From: Bradyrhizobium sp. BTAi1
Lineage (GTDB): Bacteria; Pseudomonadota; Alphaproteobacteria; Rhizobiales; Xanthobacteraceae
Direction: 5' to 3'
NCBI RefSeq assembly: GCF_000015165.1
Contig: NC_009485.1
Location: 3,615,501 to 3,679,500 of the forward strand
Length of the DNA stretch: 64,000 nucleotides
Below are positions 9,729 through 18,585 of this stretch, piece after piece. How positions within the stretch are numbered: the stretch's first letter is position 1; each line of letters begins with the position of its first letter. Under the pieces are notes generated by a model. It was not told the origin of the DNA, made no database searches, and worked only from the letters and a program-made list of their open reading frames with translations. Made by a program: the position numbers and the translations under genes.

Positions 9729-9971
9729 GTCCGAAACTGATTAGCAACTGACGGAGTGAAGTCCTGGAGGCGGTCCGCGCCTGAGCGGGCAATAGCAGAG
9801 CAGGCTGACACTGGCCTTACAGGCCCGCCGTTTTGGTCATTCCGTCGGGCTTGCCATGCACCGGGGCGGTCGGGCATCGTGCGCGCGCGATGGCGCCTCA
9901 TCGCGCCCTGGTTCATCCGAGCCCTGGTCTATCGAGCTTGCTCCAGCCGAGCATTGCCTGCGTGAGCCCGC
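9729..9971. promoter_or_regulatory. Divergent intergenic region between efflux operon and two-component genes
   Basis: About 240 bases with no coding feature, between the adaptor gene (minus strand) and the response regulator (plus strand). Both operons must start here. I could not pick out a convincing direct repeat for an OmpR-type regulator by eye, so this is marked by position only. Confidence 0.5.
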
Positions 9972-10646
9972 ATGCGTCTTTTGATCGTCGAAGACAATGT
10001 CGAACTGTCCAAGCTGTTGTCCCAAGGGCTCGGCAGGGCCGGCTATGAGGTGGATGCGGTGAGCTCCGCGGCCGATGCCCGCGATGCGCTCAGCGGCATC
10101 AGATACGCTGCCATGATTCTCGATCTCGGATTGCCTGATGAGGATGGCTTGGCGGTGCTGACGGCGCTGCGCCGCGGCTCTGATCCGCTGCCGGTCATCG
10201 TGCTCACGGCGCGGGGCGGATTGCAGGACCGCGTCGGCGGCCTGCGCAGCGGTGCCGACGATTACCTCGTCAAGCCGTTCGCGCTCGAAGAACTCGTGGC
10301 GCGGTTGGAGGCCATCCTGCGCCGTCCGGGACAGCTGCTCGGCCGGTCGCTCGAACTCGGCAATCTGGTCTACGACACCGAGAGCCGGCAGACCTTCGTC
10401 GCCGGCACGCCTCGCACCTTCTCGGCCCGTGAGCTCTCGGTGCTGGAGATTCTGTTGCGGCGGCAGGGCCGGGTGGTGCCGAAGAAGGCCGTCGAGGATC
10501 ACATCTTCGGCCTGACCGGCGAGGTCGGCTCGAACGCCGTCGAGGTCTATGTGTCGCGGCTGCGCAAGCAGCTTTCGGAATACGGGGCGACCGTCGTGAT
10601 CCACACCATCCGCGGGGTCGGCTACATGATGGCGGCGGAGAAATAG
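9972..10646 (+). CDS. OmpR-family response regulator
   Basis: Two-domain response regulator, 224 aa. Receiver domain with acidic pair E7/D8, phospho-acceptor D51 in ILDLGLPDEDG, T79 and K101 (YLVKPFA). A C-terminal winged-helix DNA-binding domain follows, with the VEVYVSRLRKQL recognition helix and the IRGVGYMM wing. It overlaps nothing and is one base upstream of its kinase gene, so the two are co-transcribed. It resembles the TctD/QseB/PmrA group. Divergence from the metal-type RND operon suggests that it controls that operon, which is inference from position. Confidence 0.93.
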   Translation: MRLLIVEDNVELSKLLSQGLGRAGYEVDAVSSAADARDALSGIRYAAMILDLGLPDEDGLAVLTALRRGSDPLPVIVLTARGGLQDRVGGLRSGADDYLVKPFALEELVARLEAILRRPGQLLGRSLELGNLVYDTESRQTFVAGTPRTFSARELSVLEILLRRQGRVVPKKAVEDHIFGLTGEVGSNAVEVYVSRLRKQLSEYGATVVIHTIRGVGYMMAAEK

Positions 10647-10647
10647 C

Positions 10648-11985
10648 GTGCGCTTCAGATCGCTGCTCTCGCGGATCGTGCTGCTGCACATCGTGGCGGT
10701 GGCGATCGCCGCAGTCTTCCTGCCGCTGGTGCTGTTCTGGCTGCTCACCTCCGAGATCGACCATCTGCATCGCGAGTCGATGCAGGAGCAGGCCGATGCG
10801 CTAGGCGATCGCCTCGTGCAGGCGGCCGACGGCACGCTGCAGCTCAACCTCACCCAGAGCCAGCGTGATCTCTACTCGGCAGCCTATGGCCGCTACACCT
10901 ACGACGTTCGCGATCCTGAGGGACAGGTGCTGTTCTCCTCGCGCGCGGACGGCCGGGCCATACTGCCCGCCGGCGCATCATCCTCCGGAAGCATCTCGGG
11001 CGCGCGCGTCACCCGGACGGTGGGCGATCGGGTGCTGCGCATCGAGGTTGCCGAGGATCTCGCCCATCGTGACGTCATCACCGACGACATCGCCGCCAAT
11101 TTCTTCCGCCGGGTCGGCTGGATCACGATCCCGATTCTGCTGGTCCTGCTGGCCATCGATATCATGATCTTCCGCCGTGCCCTCGCGCCGCTCTTGCGCG
11201 CGTCGGAGGAGGCGAGCCGCATCGGTCCGGCGCGGACCGACATCCGTCTGCCGGGGGACGGGATGCCGGCCGAGATCCGCCCCCTGGTGCTCGCGGTGAA
11301 CCAGGCGTTGGACCGTCTGGAGGACGGCTTTCGCATGCAGCGCCAGTTCACGGCGGATGCCGCCCATCAGCTGCGCACGCCGCTCGCCGTGCTGCGCACC
11401 CGGATCGAGACCACCGGCCCGTCCGCGGGGAGCGCCGAACTGCTCGACGACATCGCGCGGATGAGCCGGATCGTACACCAACTGCTCGAGATCGCCGAGC
11501 TCGACACGCTGGCGCTCGATCCCGAGGAGATCGCCGACCTCCAGGCGGTCTGTGCCGAGGTCGTCGCCGCCATCGCGCCGTTCGCGCTGGCGCACGGCAA
11601 GGACATCGCACTGAAGGGCCCCGATACGCCGGTCTACATCTATGGCAATGCCGGCATGCTGGAGCGGGCGATCTTCAATCTGGCCGAGAACGCGATCAAA
11701 TACACCGCGCCGCGGACGTCGGTCGAGGTCGAGATCGGCTCAGGCGGCGCAGTTTGGGTCCGCGATCGCGGGCCCGGCATCCGGCCGTCGGAGCGCGGGT
11801 TCATCTTCCAGCGGTTCTGGCGCGGCGACAACCGCGACACCGAGGGCGCCGGGCTTGGTCTGTCGATCGTGCGCGCCGTGATCGAGGATCACGGCGCCAT
11901 CATCATGGTCGGAGACCTTGCAGCCGGCGGCACCGAGTTCTCGCTGCGCTTCCGGCCCGCTCCGGCACCCTCGGCCGCGGCCTAA
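10648..11985 (+). CDS. Sensor histidine kinase (TctE/QseC-like)
   Basis: Membrane histidine kinase, 445 aa, started by GTG one base after the regulator stop. Two membrane segments (about residues 10-34 and 157-176) flank a periplasmic sensor of about 120 residues that resembles the short domain of TctE/QseC kinases. A HAMP-like linker, the H-box with H240 (AAHQLRTPLAVL), the N-box NLAENAIKYT and the G-boxes DRGPGI and GAGLGLSIV follow. All catalytic elements are intact. The periplasmic domain has no obvious Cys/His/Met metal cluster, so the stimulus is open. Partner of the upstream regulator. Confidence 0.93.
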   Translation: MRFRSLLSRIVLLHIVAVAIAAVFLPLVLFWLLTSEIDHLHRESMQEQADALGDRLVQAADGTLQLNLTQSQRDLYSAAYGRYTYDVRDPEGQVLFSSRADGRAILPAGASSSGSISGARVTRTVGDRVLRIEVAEDLAHRDVITDDIAANFFRRVGWITIPILLVLLAIDIMIFRRALAPLLRASEEASRIGPARTDIRLPGDGMPAEIRPLVLAVNQALDRLEDGFRMQRQFTADAAHQLRTPLAVLRTRIETTGPSAGSAELLDDIARMSRIVHQLLEIAELDTLALDPEEIADLQAVCAEVVAAIAPFALAHGKDIALKGPDTPVYIYGNAGMLERAIFNLAENAIKYTAPRTSVEVEIGSGGAVWVRDRGPGIRPSERGFIFQRFWRGDNRDTEGAGLGLSIVRAVIEDHGAIIMVGDLAAGGTEFSLRFRPAPAPSAAA

Positions 11986-11998
11986 TTAGCGGCCGCGG

Positions 11999-13600
11999 CT
12001 ACTGCTTCGGCTGGCCGAAATCGAGCGGCGGCAGGTCGATCTGCGGCACCTCGATCTTGACCTTGTCGAGGTCGACCTGGACCGGCTTGTCCAGCAGGCC
12101 GGTAACGGTGATCGGGAAAGCGATCACCAGCAGCACCATGATCGCCTGCAGGCCGATCCAGGGCATCGCGCCCCAATAGATGTCCGAGCTCTTTACTTCC
12201 TTCGGCGCGACGCCGCGCAGGTAGAACAGCGCGAAGCCGAACGGCGGATGCAGGAACGAGGTCTGCATGTTCACGCACAGCATCACGCCGAACCAGATCA
12301 GCGCGGCCTCCGGGCCCACCACGGGGGCCAGGATCTTCTGCGCGATCGGCGCGATCATCGGCAGGATGATGAAGGCGATCTCGAAGAAGTCGAGGAAGAA
12401 GGCCAGGAAGAAGATGAAGACGTTGATGAAGATCAGGAAGCCCCAGACGCCGCCGGGCAGGGACGTCAGCAGGTGCTCCAGCCACTCGCCGCCGGACACG
12501 CCCTGGAACACCACCGAAAAGCAGGTCGAGCCGATCAGGATGAACGTGACCATGCAGGTGATGCGCATGGTGGTCTCGTAGCCCTGCTTGATCAGGTCGC
12601 GCAGGTCCGGGATAGCCACCGCACGGATGCCGAGCCAGGCCACTGCGAGATAGGTGATCGCGAACGACAGCTTGAACACCAGGTTCTCGGTGAACAGCAT
12701 CGCCACGATGGTGCCGATGCCCGCCGCCACCACGCCGACGATCAGGATGCTGCGATCCTTCTTGGTGAACTCCTTATGGTGGATCACCGCCAGAACGATG
12801 GCGCCGACCGCGCCCATGGCGCCGGCCTCCGTCGGGGTGGCCAGGCCCATCATCATGGTGCCGAGCACGACGAAGATCAGCACCGCCGAGGGAATGATGC
12901 CCATCAGGCACTTCTTCCACAGCGCCCAGCCGGTCAGCGTGCGCGCCTCCTTTGGCACCGGCGGTACATGGCTCGGCTTGATCAGGCCGAGCACGAAGGT
13001 GTAGCCGGCGAACAGGATGACCTGGAAGATCGACGGGCCCCAGGCGCCGAGATACATGTCACCGACCGACTTGCCGAGTTGGTCGGCGAGCACGATCAGC
13101 ACCAGCGACGGCGGCACCAGCTGAGTGATGGTGCCGGAGGCCGCCAGCACGCCGGTGATGTAGCGCATGTTGTAGCCATAGCGCATCATGACCGGCATCG
13201 AGATCATCGCCATCGCGATCACCTGCGCCGCCACCGTGCCGGTGATGGCGCCGAGGATGAAGCCGACGATGATGACCGAATAGCCGAGGCCGCCGCGGAT
13301 CGGCCCGAACAGCTGGCCCATCGAATCCAGCATGTCCTCGGCGAGCCCGCATCTTTCCAGGATTGCGCCCATGAAGGTGAAGAAGGGGATCGCGAGCAGC
13401 AGGTCGTTGGCGAGCACGCTGCCGAAGATGCGCCCCGGGATCGCCTGCAGGAAGTTCAGGTCGAAGAAGCCCAGATGGATGGCGAGAAAGCCGAACGACA
13501 GGCCGACGGCGGCGAGCGTGAACGCCACCGGGAAGCCGATCAGCATCGCCAGGACCAGGCCGCCGAACATCAGCGGCGGCATCATCTCCAGCGTAATCAT
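11999..13600 (-). CDS. dctM: TRAP transporter large permease subunit DctM
   Basis: Large membrane subunit of a TRAP transporter (ion transporter superfamily), 533 aa, with about 12-13 hydrophobic segments and the family blocks FTFMGAILERCGLAEDML and GMVTGT-like GAITGTVAAQV. ATG at 13600 is the start: it overlaps the dctQ stop by four bases (ATGA) and gives the normal N-terminus MITLEMMPPLMFGG. A longer in-frame extension upstream is just the shadow of dctQ. It carries a long insertion between the two halves and an extra C-terminal tail, as in the TakP-associated large subunits. It probably works with the TakP-like binding proteins at 1.2-3.6 kb, which is inference. Confidence 0.93.
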   Translation of the reverse strand: MITLEMMPPLMFGGLVLAMLIGFPVAFTLAAVGLSFGFLAIHLGFFDLNFLQAIPGRIFGSVLANDLLLAIPFFTFMGAILERCGLAEDMLDSMGQLFGPIRGGLGYSVIIVGFILGAITGTVAAQVIAMAMISMPVMMRYGYNMRYITGVLAASGTITQLVPPSLVLIVLADQLGKSVGDMYLGAWGPSIFQVILFAGYTFVLGLIKPSHVPPVPKEARTLTGWALWKKCLMGIIPSAVLIFVVLGTMMMGLATPTEAGAMGAVGAIVLAVIHHKEFTKKDRSILIVGVVAAGIGTIVAMLFTENLVFKLSFAITYLAVAWLGIRAVAIPDLRDLIKQGYETTMRITCMVTFILIGSTCFSVVFQGVSGGEWLEHLLTSLPGGVWGFLIFINVFIFFLAFFLDFFEIAFIILPMIAPIAQKILAPVVGPEAALIWFGVMLCVNMQTSFLHPPFGFALFYLRGVAPKEVKSSDIYWGAMPWIGLQAIMVLLVIAFPITVTGLLDKPVQVDLDKVKIEVPQIDLPPLDFGQPKQ

Positions 13601-14139
13601 TGCGTCGGCCTCTCGTATTTCGCGTCGATCGTCACGTAGCCCTGCAGCGCCGCCGCACGCTTGATCACCTCGGAGAGGCCCTGCAGGGCCAACATCACGA
13701 AGCCCGCTGGGATGGCGAACTTGACCGGCCAGCGCAGCAGGCCGCCCGCATTGGCCGACATCTCGTTGACCGAATAGGACTGCATGAAGAACGGCCAGGA
13801 CAGATAGGCCAGCAGCAGGCAGGTGGGGATCAGGAAGAACAGGGTGCCGATCAGATCGAGCCAGAGCTGGCCGCGCTCGGACAGATACAGATAGAGCAGC
13901 TCGACCCGGACGTGCTCGTTGCGCCGGAATGTATAGGAGGCGCCGAACATCACCAGCAATGCGAACATGTACCACTGCAGCTCCAGCCATCCATTCGACG
14001 AATAGCTGAAGGCGTAGCGGATCATGGCGTTGATCGCGCTGACCAGGCAGGCCAGCAGCACCAGCAGATTGCAGATGTAACCGATCTTTTCGTTGAGCTG
14101 ATCGATGGCATTACTGATTGCCAACAAGGGGCGCATCAT
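13597..14139 (-). CDS. dctQ: TRAP transporter small permease subunit DctQ
   Basis: Small four-helix membrane subunit of a TRAP transporter, 180 aa. Hydrophobic stretches near residues 20-40, 55-70, 90-115 and 140-160 fit the DctQ fold, and the sequence contains the family-like W-ELQWYMFALLVMFGA block. It is directly upstream of dctM with a four-base stop/start overlap, so translation is coupled. No binding-protein gene is beside it; the nearest are the two TakP-like genes 8 kb away across the efflux operon. Confidence 0.92.
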   Translation of the reverse strand: MMRPLLAISNAIDQLNEKIGYICNLLVLLACLVSAINAMIRYAFSYSSNGWLELQWYMFALLVMFGASYTFRRNEHVRVELLYLYLSERGQLWLDLIGTLFFLIPTCLLLAYLSWPFFMQSYSVNEMSANAGGLLRWPVKFAIPAGFVMLALQGLSEVIKRAAALQGYVTIDAKYERPTQ

Positions 14140-14763
14140 GGTCTCCGCTGCGGGCGCTGGTCAGAACAGCGCGCCTGAGCTCACGGGAGGCATGGTTTCG
14201 CGATCACGCTGAGCGTGCGGGTCTTGTCGACGACGCGCTTGGAGCGAATGCAACGAAACGTCCTCCCCCTCGATGCTTCCGGCTCTTGTTCGGCGCTTGT
14301 GTGAGGGCGAACGCCCGTCGGCCGCGCGGGCCCGAAAGCGAGGGCACCATTTCAGCGTGTCATCCTGCCGTCAATCGGAAAATGGACACATTGACGCCCC
14401 GGCAACAGTCTGGCGCTGTTCGGTAAACTCGGATCCGACAGCTCACGGCGAACGCGCAGTCTTTGTTGCCGAAGGATCAGGCAGTCGGCTGGAGGCGGTT
14501 CGCAGCCGCCACAGCGGCGGATCAGAACGGGCTGGTGCCAATTCGGTTCGCGACGCGATCGCGGCCGCCGCCGCAGGCGCGGAGCCGGGGCGTCCATGGC
14601 CATGGATGGATCGTCGTTCAGCAGAGACCCTACAGCTCGACCACGCCGGAGCGTTCCAAACAGCGATCCCCAACCTGTCTCGAGATCGCCCATGGGAATG
14701 TTGGCGCGGGGCCACAAGCTGGATAGAACGTCATCATGAACGTCTGACCCAGGGATCAACCGG
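14140..14763. other. Intergenic region without recognisable gene
   Basis: About 620 bases between dctQ (leaving on the minus strand) and a small plus-strand gene. Open frames here have arginine- and proline-rich, low-complexity products and no ribosome site, so I regard them as chance. It presumably holds the dctQM promoter. No terminator or clear repeat was found by eye. Confidence 0.5.
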
Positions 14764-15000
14764 ATGAGCAAGCCGAGCAAGACCGAGGCCGAACTGATCG
14801 CGATGGCGGTGACCGAGCTGAAGGTTCATACGGATTATGCTGAGGGCCTTCGCATTTCCGTCGTGCGGGACGGACATTCCTGGGAGTTTCGCGCCAGCGC
14901 AGATCAGGAAACGATCAGCAAGCCCGGCTATCCCGAATGGGTCGCCATGCTGGTCCAGATCGGCGATCATTTGTCGAAGCAGTACGCGCTTCAGGAGTGA
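14764..15000 (+). CDS. Small conserved hypothetical protein
   Basis: 78-residue soluble protein that I do not recognise functionally. Composition is normal for a coding gene, with mixed charge and an alternating strand/helix pattern: a helix rich in Glu/Ala/Lys at residues 5-20, then ISVVRDGHSWEFRA-like strands and a C-terminal helix. There is no signal peptide or membrane segment. An AGGGA ribosome site lies about 10 bases before the ATG. It is a single-gene unit in a region otherwise lacking genes; the next gene is convergent. It could be a small Rhizobiales-specific protein. Confidence 0.65.
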   Translation: MSKPSKTEAELIAMAVTELKVHTDYAEGLRISVVRDGHSWEFRASADQETISKPGYPEWVAMLVQIGDHLSKQYALQE

Positions 15001-15120
15001 CGCGCTTCGCGCGGGACGCGGTCCGAATGTGAGCGTCGGATCAGGGACGTTCGCTTGGCGGTCGGCAAGCCTTCGCGGCATTGCGGCCGAACGGCAACCG
15101 ACATGGGTGCCGCGCTTCAC

Positions 15121-16011
15121 TCAGAGCACGACGACGCCGGAGTGCTTGGCCTTGTTTTCGGGCTCGATGTGAATGGTAATCGAGCTATGCTCGTCGTCCT
15201 CACGCAAGGCTTCTTCGATCCGGTCGCAGATGGCGTGGGCCTGGTTGACCGACATCTCGCCGGGAACGACGAGGTGGAACTCGATGAAGGTCATCTTGCC
15301 GGCGTGCCGTGTGCGGACGTCGTGCGCCTCGAGCGCGCCGTCGGCATGGCCGCTGATGATCTGGCGGATACGGGCGAGCGTGGCGTCCGGCACCGCTTCA
15401 TCCATCAGACCGCCGGTCGATTCCTTCAGCACCTGCCATCCCGACCAAAGGATGTTGACGGCGACCAGCAGAGCCAGGGCCGGGTCGAGGATCGGCAGCT
15501 GCAGCATCACCGCGAGGCCAAGGCCGATCACAACGCCGCCCGAGGAGACCACGTCCGTCAGCAGATGTCGCCCGTCGGCCACCAGGGCCGGCGACCGTAG
15601 CCGCTTACCGCGCGTGATCAATAGCCAGCACCAGATGCCGTTGATCACGCTTGCGAGCCCATTCACGGCGAGACCCTCAATGGGAGCCGAGAACGGCCGC
15701 GGCGCGAACAGATTGCCATAGGCCTCGTGGACGATCAGCAGCGCGGCGACCACGATCATGACGCCTTCGATCACCGCGCTGAAATACTCGACCTTGTGGT
15801 GACCGAACGGATGGTTGGCGTCGGCCGGCTTGGCGGCGATGCGCACCGCGAGCAGCGCCACGCCCGCCGTGACCACGTTGACGATGCTCTCAACCGCGTC
15901 GGAGTAGAGCGCGACCGATCCCGTGATCCAATAGGCGGCATATTTCAGGGCGAGGACGATCATCCCGACCACGAGGCTGCCGACGGCGAGCTTGAGCGAC
16001 TGCGAATGCAT
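15121..16011 (-). CDS. Cation diffusion facilitator (CDF) family metal transporter
   Basis: Inner-membrane divalent-metal/proton antiporter, 296 aa. Six hydrophobic segments are followed by a cytoplasmic dimerisation domain of about 85 residues (ARIRQIISGHADGAL to the C-terminus). The transport site is suggested by SDAVES in TM2 and HLLTDVVSS in TM5; ANHPFGHHKVEYFSA is the usual loop between TM2 and TM3. The TM5 HxxxD fits a Zn/Cd/Fe transporter, but TM2 has Ser where YiiP has its second Asp, so the metal is uncertain. Single gene; no adjacent regulator. Confidence 0.9.
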   Translation of the reverse strand: MHSQSLKLAVGSLVVGMIVLALKYAAYWITGSVALYSDAVESIVNVVTAGVALLAVRIAAKPADANHPFGHHKVEYFSAVIEGVMIVVAALLIVHEAYGNLFAPRPFSAPIEGLAVNGLASVINGIWCWLLITRGKRLRSPALVADGRHLLTDVVSSGGVVIGLGLAVMLQLPILDPALALLVAVNILWSGWQVLKESTGGLMDEAVPDATLARIRQIISGHADGALEAHDVRTRHAGKMTFIEFHLVVPGEMSVNQAHAICDRIEEALREDDEHSSITIHIEPENKAKHSGVVVL

Positions 16012-16220
16012 GATGTCCTGATCCCGACCGAAGCTGGGTACTCAAGGGCGCGAGGGAACGCAATGTCCGTTGCTGCGACTGAGTTTCGGGAGAGCTTGTT
16101 GCTGCCTGCAGCTGGCGGAGCGATGTCGCATGATCTTGCTGACCCCAGCAAACAGAAAGGTCGCGCCCGGGGATGAGCACGACCTCCTGACGTCGCCATA
16201 GCCCGTCGAGGGACGGCCGA

Positions 16221-16493
16221 CTACTTCTCTTTGATGACCGTGGTGGTGCTGGTGGAACTGCCGACGGTGCCTTCGTCCTCGCAGACCTTGGTCTGCTTGA
16301 TACGGTCCGCGGCTTCGACGCGGCTCGTGAACGCCATCGGTCCGATCTGGGTCACGACCTCCCGGTCGGCGGGACGCGTGGTGGTGATGGTGCAGCGATG
16401 GCTCGGGCCCTGCACGACATAGTATTCGTCAGCGAATGACGGGGCCATGGATCCGATGATCACCGCGCCAGCAAGAAGAAGGGGTGCTTTCAT
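16221..16493 (-). CDS. Small secreted protein of unknown function
   Basis: 90-residue protein with a clear Sec signal (MKAPLLLAGAVIIGSMAPSFA) and a short mature domain of about 70 residues containing two Cys (HRCTITTT and TKVCEDEG), probably forming a disulfide in the periplasm, and a Ser/Thr-rich tail. A GAGAGG ribosome site precedes the ATG. This layout is common among small exported proteins in Bradyrhizobium. No function can be assigned; it is not in an obvious operon. Confidence 0.75.
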   Translation of the reverse strand: MKAPLLLAGAVIIGSMAPSFADEYYVVQGPSHRCTITTTRPADREVVTQIGPMAFTSRVEAADRIKQTKVCEDEGTVGSSTSTTTVIKEK

Positions 16494-16882
16494 TGTCGCC
16501 TCTCTTTCCAGTTACTGCCAATGCAGGACGGATGCGCCCGACAGCCTTGCTGGTCGTCGCTCGATCCTCTCCGCGCCTGTGCAACTCGCGCGCAAGGCAG
16601 CCGTTCCGGCGACATGTGGCGGACACCCTTGATCGGCGGCGTGGACGAAGCGGCTGCAGCGGCCGCTGTGTCGCCACGGTCTGACGTGTCGGGTCGATCC
16701 CAGCCCGAGCGGCCGGGTCGCGCACGGGCGGCCGAGCCATAAGAGACCGGACGACCGGAACGAACCACTCGACATCGCGCGCCTGTGTGGGCCGACAAAA
16801 ATGTGTCGGTCGGTATCCAAATATTGCCAATGATTGCCGGATATGATTGGCTGACGGTAGCGTTCAACCTTTGCGTTTGTCC
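16494..16882. other. Intergenic region, divergent
   Basis: About 390 bases between the small secreted protein (minus) and the aldo/keto reductase (plus). Both promoters must lie here. Several GC-rich chance frames exist but none has a credible start or composition. No repeat of note was seen. Confidence 0.5.
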
Positions 16883-17854
16883 ATGAAGTATCGACAACTT
16901 GGTTCTCTGACCGTCTCCGAAATCGGTCTCGGCTGCTCCGGATTCTGGGGGCATCGGCAATTCGACGACCGGCAGGCCATCCGGATCGTGCATGAAGCGT
17001 TCGATCTCGGAATCAATCTGTTCGATACTGGACACAACTATTGCAACTATAATGCCGAGCCGCGGTTGGGCCGCGCGCTGGCAGAGATATTGAAGCGCTC
17101 AGATCGCTCGAAGATCGTGGTCTCGACCAAGGCCGGCACGTTGCGTCCGCGGCCTTTGCTGTCGCTCCGTGAGGTCAAGACGCAGGATCACAGCCCCGAT
17201 TATATTGAGCGCGCCTGCGCGCAGGCGATCAAGAATTTGAACGCCGGCTTCATCGATATTTTCTATCTGCATAATTTCTCGCCGGCCTCGATCACCGATG
17301 AGCTGTTGACGAAGCTCGCCGCGATGCGCCGCAATGGCATGTTCCGGTTGCTTGGCATCAACACGCATTCCGAGGCGCATATGCAATATGTCGCGCAGCT
17401 GAAGGGCGTGTTCGACGTGGCCCTGATCGATCTGAACGTCGCGCAACTGGACCGGCTGCCGGTGGTCGAGCAACTGCACAAAGCGGGCATTGCCGTCGTG
17501 GCGGGCACGGTGCTGGCGCAGGGGCACCTGATCCGTGGCAAGATCGGTCACATCCGCAGCGCGGCCGATCTGTGGTATCTGGCCCGCGCGCTGCTGAAGC
17601 CGGACGCCCGCCGCCTGGCCTTGGCCGCGCGTGATGTCCGGCCCGCGCTCGCGGCAGTCGAGGGTCTCTCGGCGGCCCAGGCCGCAATGTCCTATATTCT
17701 CGGGCTTCCGCAGGTGTCGGCCTGCATTTTCGGAACCACGAACCTGAAGAACCTCCGGGAGATCGCTGCCGCTCCGGAAAAACGCCTGTCCGAGGCGCAC
17801 GCCGCTTCGATCTATTCGGCGTTCCGTCAGCAGCGCACCTTCGCCAGCGCCTGA
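16883..17854 (+). CDS. Aldo/keto reductase family protein
   Basis: NADPH-dependent (beta/alpha)8 barrel oxidoreductase, 323 aa. ATG at 16883 begins the usual strand MKYRQLGSLTVSEIGLG; an upstream TTG in the same frame only adds a tail. The catalytic tetrad appears as Asp and Tyr in LFDTGHNYCNYN, Lys in IVVSTKAGT and His in IFYLHNFSPA. The nucleotide-binding end SACIFGTTNLKNLREI is present. The spacing between the catalytic Asp and Tyr (DTGHNY) is slightly different from the common DTAxxYG. Substrate unknown. No strong ribosome site is visible. Convergent with the next gene. Confidence 0.88.
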   Translation: MKYRQLGSLTVSEIGLGCSGFWGHRQFDDRQAIRIVHEAFDLGINLFDTGHNYCNYNAEPRLGRALAEILKRSDRSKIVVSTKAGTLRPRPLLSLREVKTQDHSPDYIERACAQAIKNLNAGFIDIFYLHNFSPASITDELLTKLAAMRRNGMFRLLGINTHSEAHMQYVAQLKGVFDVALIDLNVAQLDRLPVVEQLHKAGIAVVAGTVLAQGHLIRGKIGHIRSAADLWYLARALLKPDARRLALAARDVRPALAAVEGLSAAQAAMSYILGLPQVSACIFGTTNLKNLREIAAAPEKRLSEAHAASIYSAFRQQRTFASA

Positions 17855-17891
17855 GCAGGATCGATGTGGTCGGCCGTCGCTGCGCCAGGCG

Positions 17892-18578
17892 TCATCGCGC
17901 CGGTCGCGTCGCGATCCAGATGACATGGCGGGCGCCACCGCCACCGCCGCGACCGGTGGCGCGGATCTTGATCTCCTCGGTGTCGAAGCCGGCCTTGCGC
18001 AAGCGCGGGGCGAAGCGATCGTCGGGGTGCGACGACCACACCGCCAGCACCCCGCCGGGGCGCAACGCGGCGAACGCCGTCCGCAGGCCGGACGAGTCAT
18101 AAAGCGCGTCGTTCGATTGCCGGGTCAGGCCCTGCGGACCGTTGTCGACGTCGAGCAGGATGGCATCATACGTGCCGCGTCCGCCCGCGATCAGTCGCAC
18201 CACGTCGGCTTCGCGGATGTCGACGCGCGGATCGAGCAGGCTTTCGCCCGACAATTCGGCCATCGGGCCGCGTGCCCAGGCGATCACCGCGGGCACCAGC
18301 TCTGCCACGGTGATCCGGGCCTGCGGCCCCAGCACCTTCAAGGCCGCGCGCAGCGTGAAGCCCATGCCGAGGCCGCCGATCAAAAGATGCGGATCGAGCC
18401 GGGCCTTGAGACGGGCGCAGCTCAGGGTCGCCAGCGCCTCCTCGGATCCGTAGAGGCGGCTGCTCATCAGCTCGTTCTGGCCGAGCTTGATGGTGAACTC
18501 CTTGCCGCGCTGCATCAGCCGCAGCGGCTCGCCGCCGCCCGGGACGTCTGCGGTGTCGATCAGCTTCCAGGGGATCAC
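17892..18578 (-). CDS. Spermidine-synthase-like methyltransferase-fold protein
   Basis: Rossmann-fold protein of the spermine/spermidine synthase superfamily, 228 aa, starting with GTG. Motif I is LLIGGLGMGFTLRAAL, the acidic residue after strand 2 is in VAELVPAVI, and DAILLDVDNGP matches the active-site region of this family. It is shorter than true spermidine synthase (about 280-300 aa), and lacks the normal N-terminal beta-hairpin domain, so aminopropyl transfer is doubtful; a role as a small methyltransferase-like enzyme is equally possible. It starts seven bases after the moaA stop, so it is probably co-transcribed with moaA. Confidence 0.75.
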   Translation of the reverse strand: MIPWKLIDTADVPGGGEPLRLMQRGKEFTIKLGQNELMSSRLYGSEEALATLSCARLKARLDPHLLIGGLGMGFTLRAALKVLGPQARITVAELVPAVIAWARGPMAELSGESLLDPRVDIREADVVRLIAGGRGTYDAILLDVDNGPQGLTRQSNDALYDSSGLRTAFAALRPGGVLAVWSSHPDDRFAPRLRKAGFDTEEIKIRATGRGGGGGARHVIWIATRPAR

Positions 18579-18585
18579 GGGTGGT

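Noticed and set aside
4749..9740. A 1663-residue open frame on the plus strand across the efflux operon
   Set aside because: It lies antisense to three clear genes. Its product is Arg/Asp/Gln-rich with no domain, a typical high-GC shadow.
11973..11994. GC palindrome as a terminator between the kinase and dctM
   Set aside because: It is only a 6-bp NotI-like GC stem overlapping coding ends and has no T-run.
13601..13990. N-terminal extension of the DctM reading frame
   Set aside because: It is out of frame with and inside dctQ; the ATG at 13600 overlapping the dctQ stop gives the standard DctM start.
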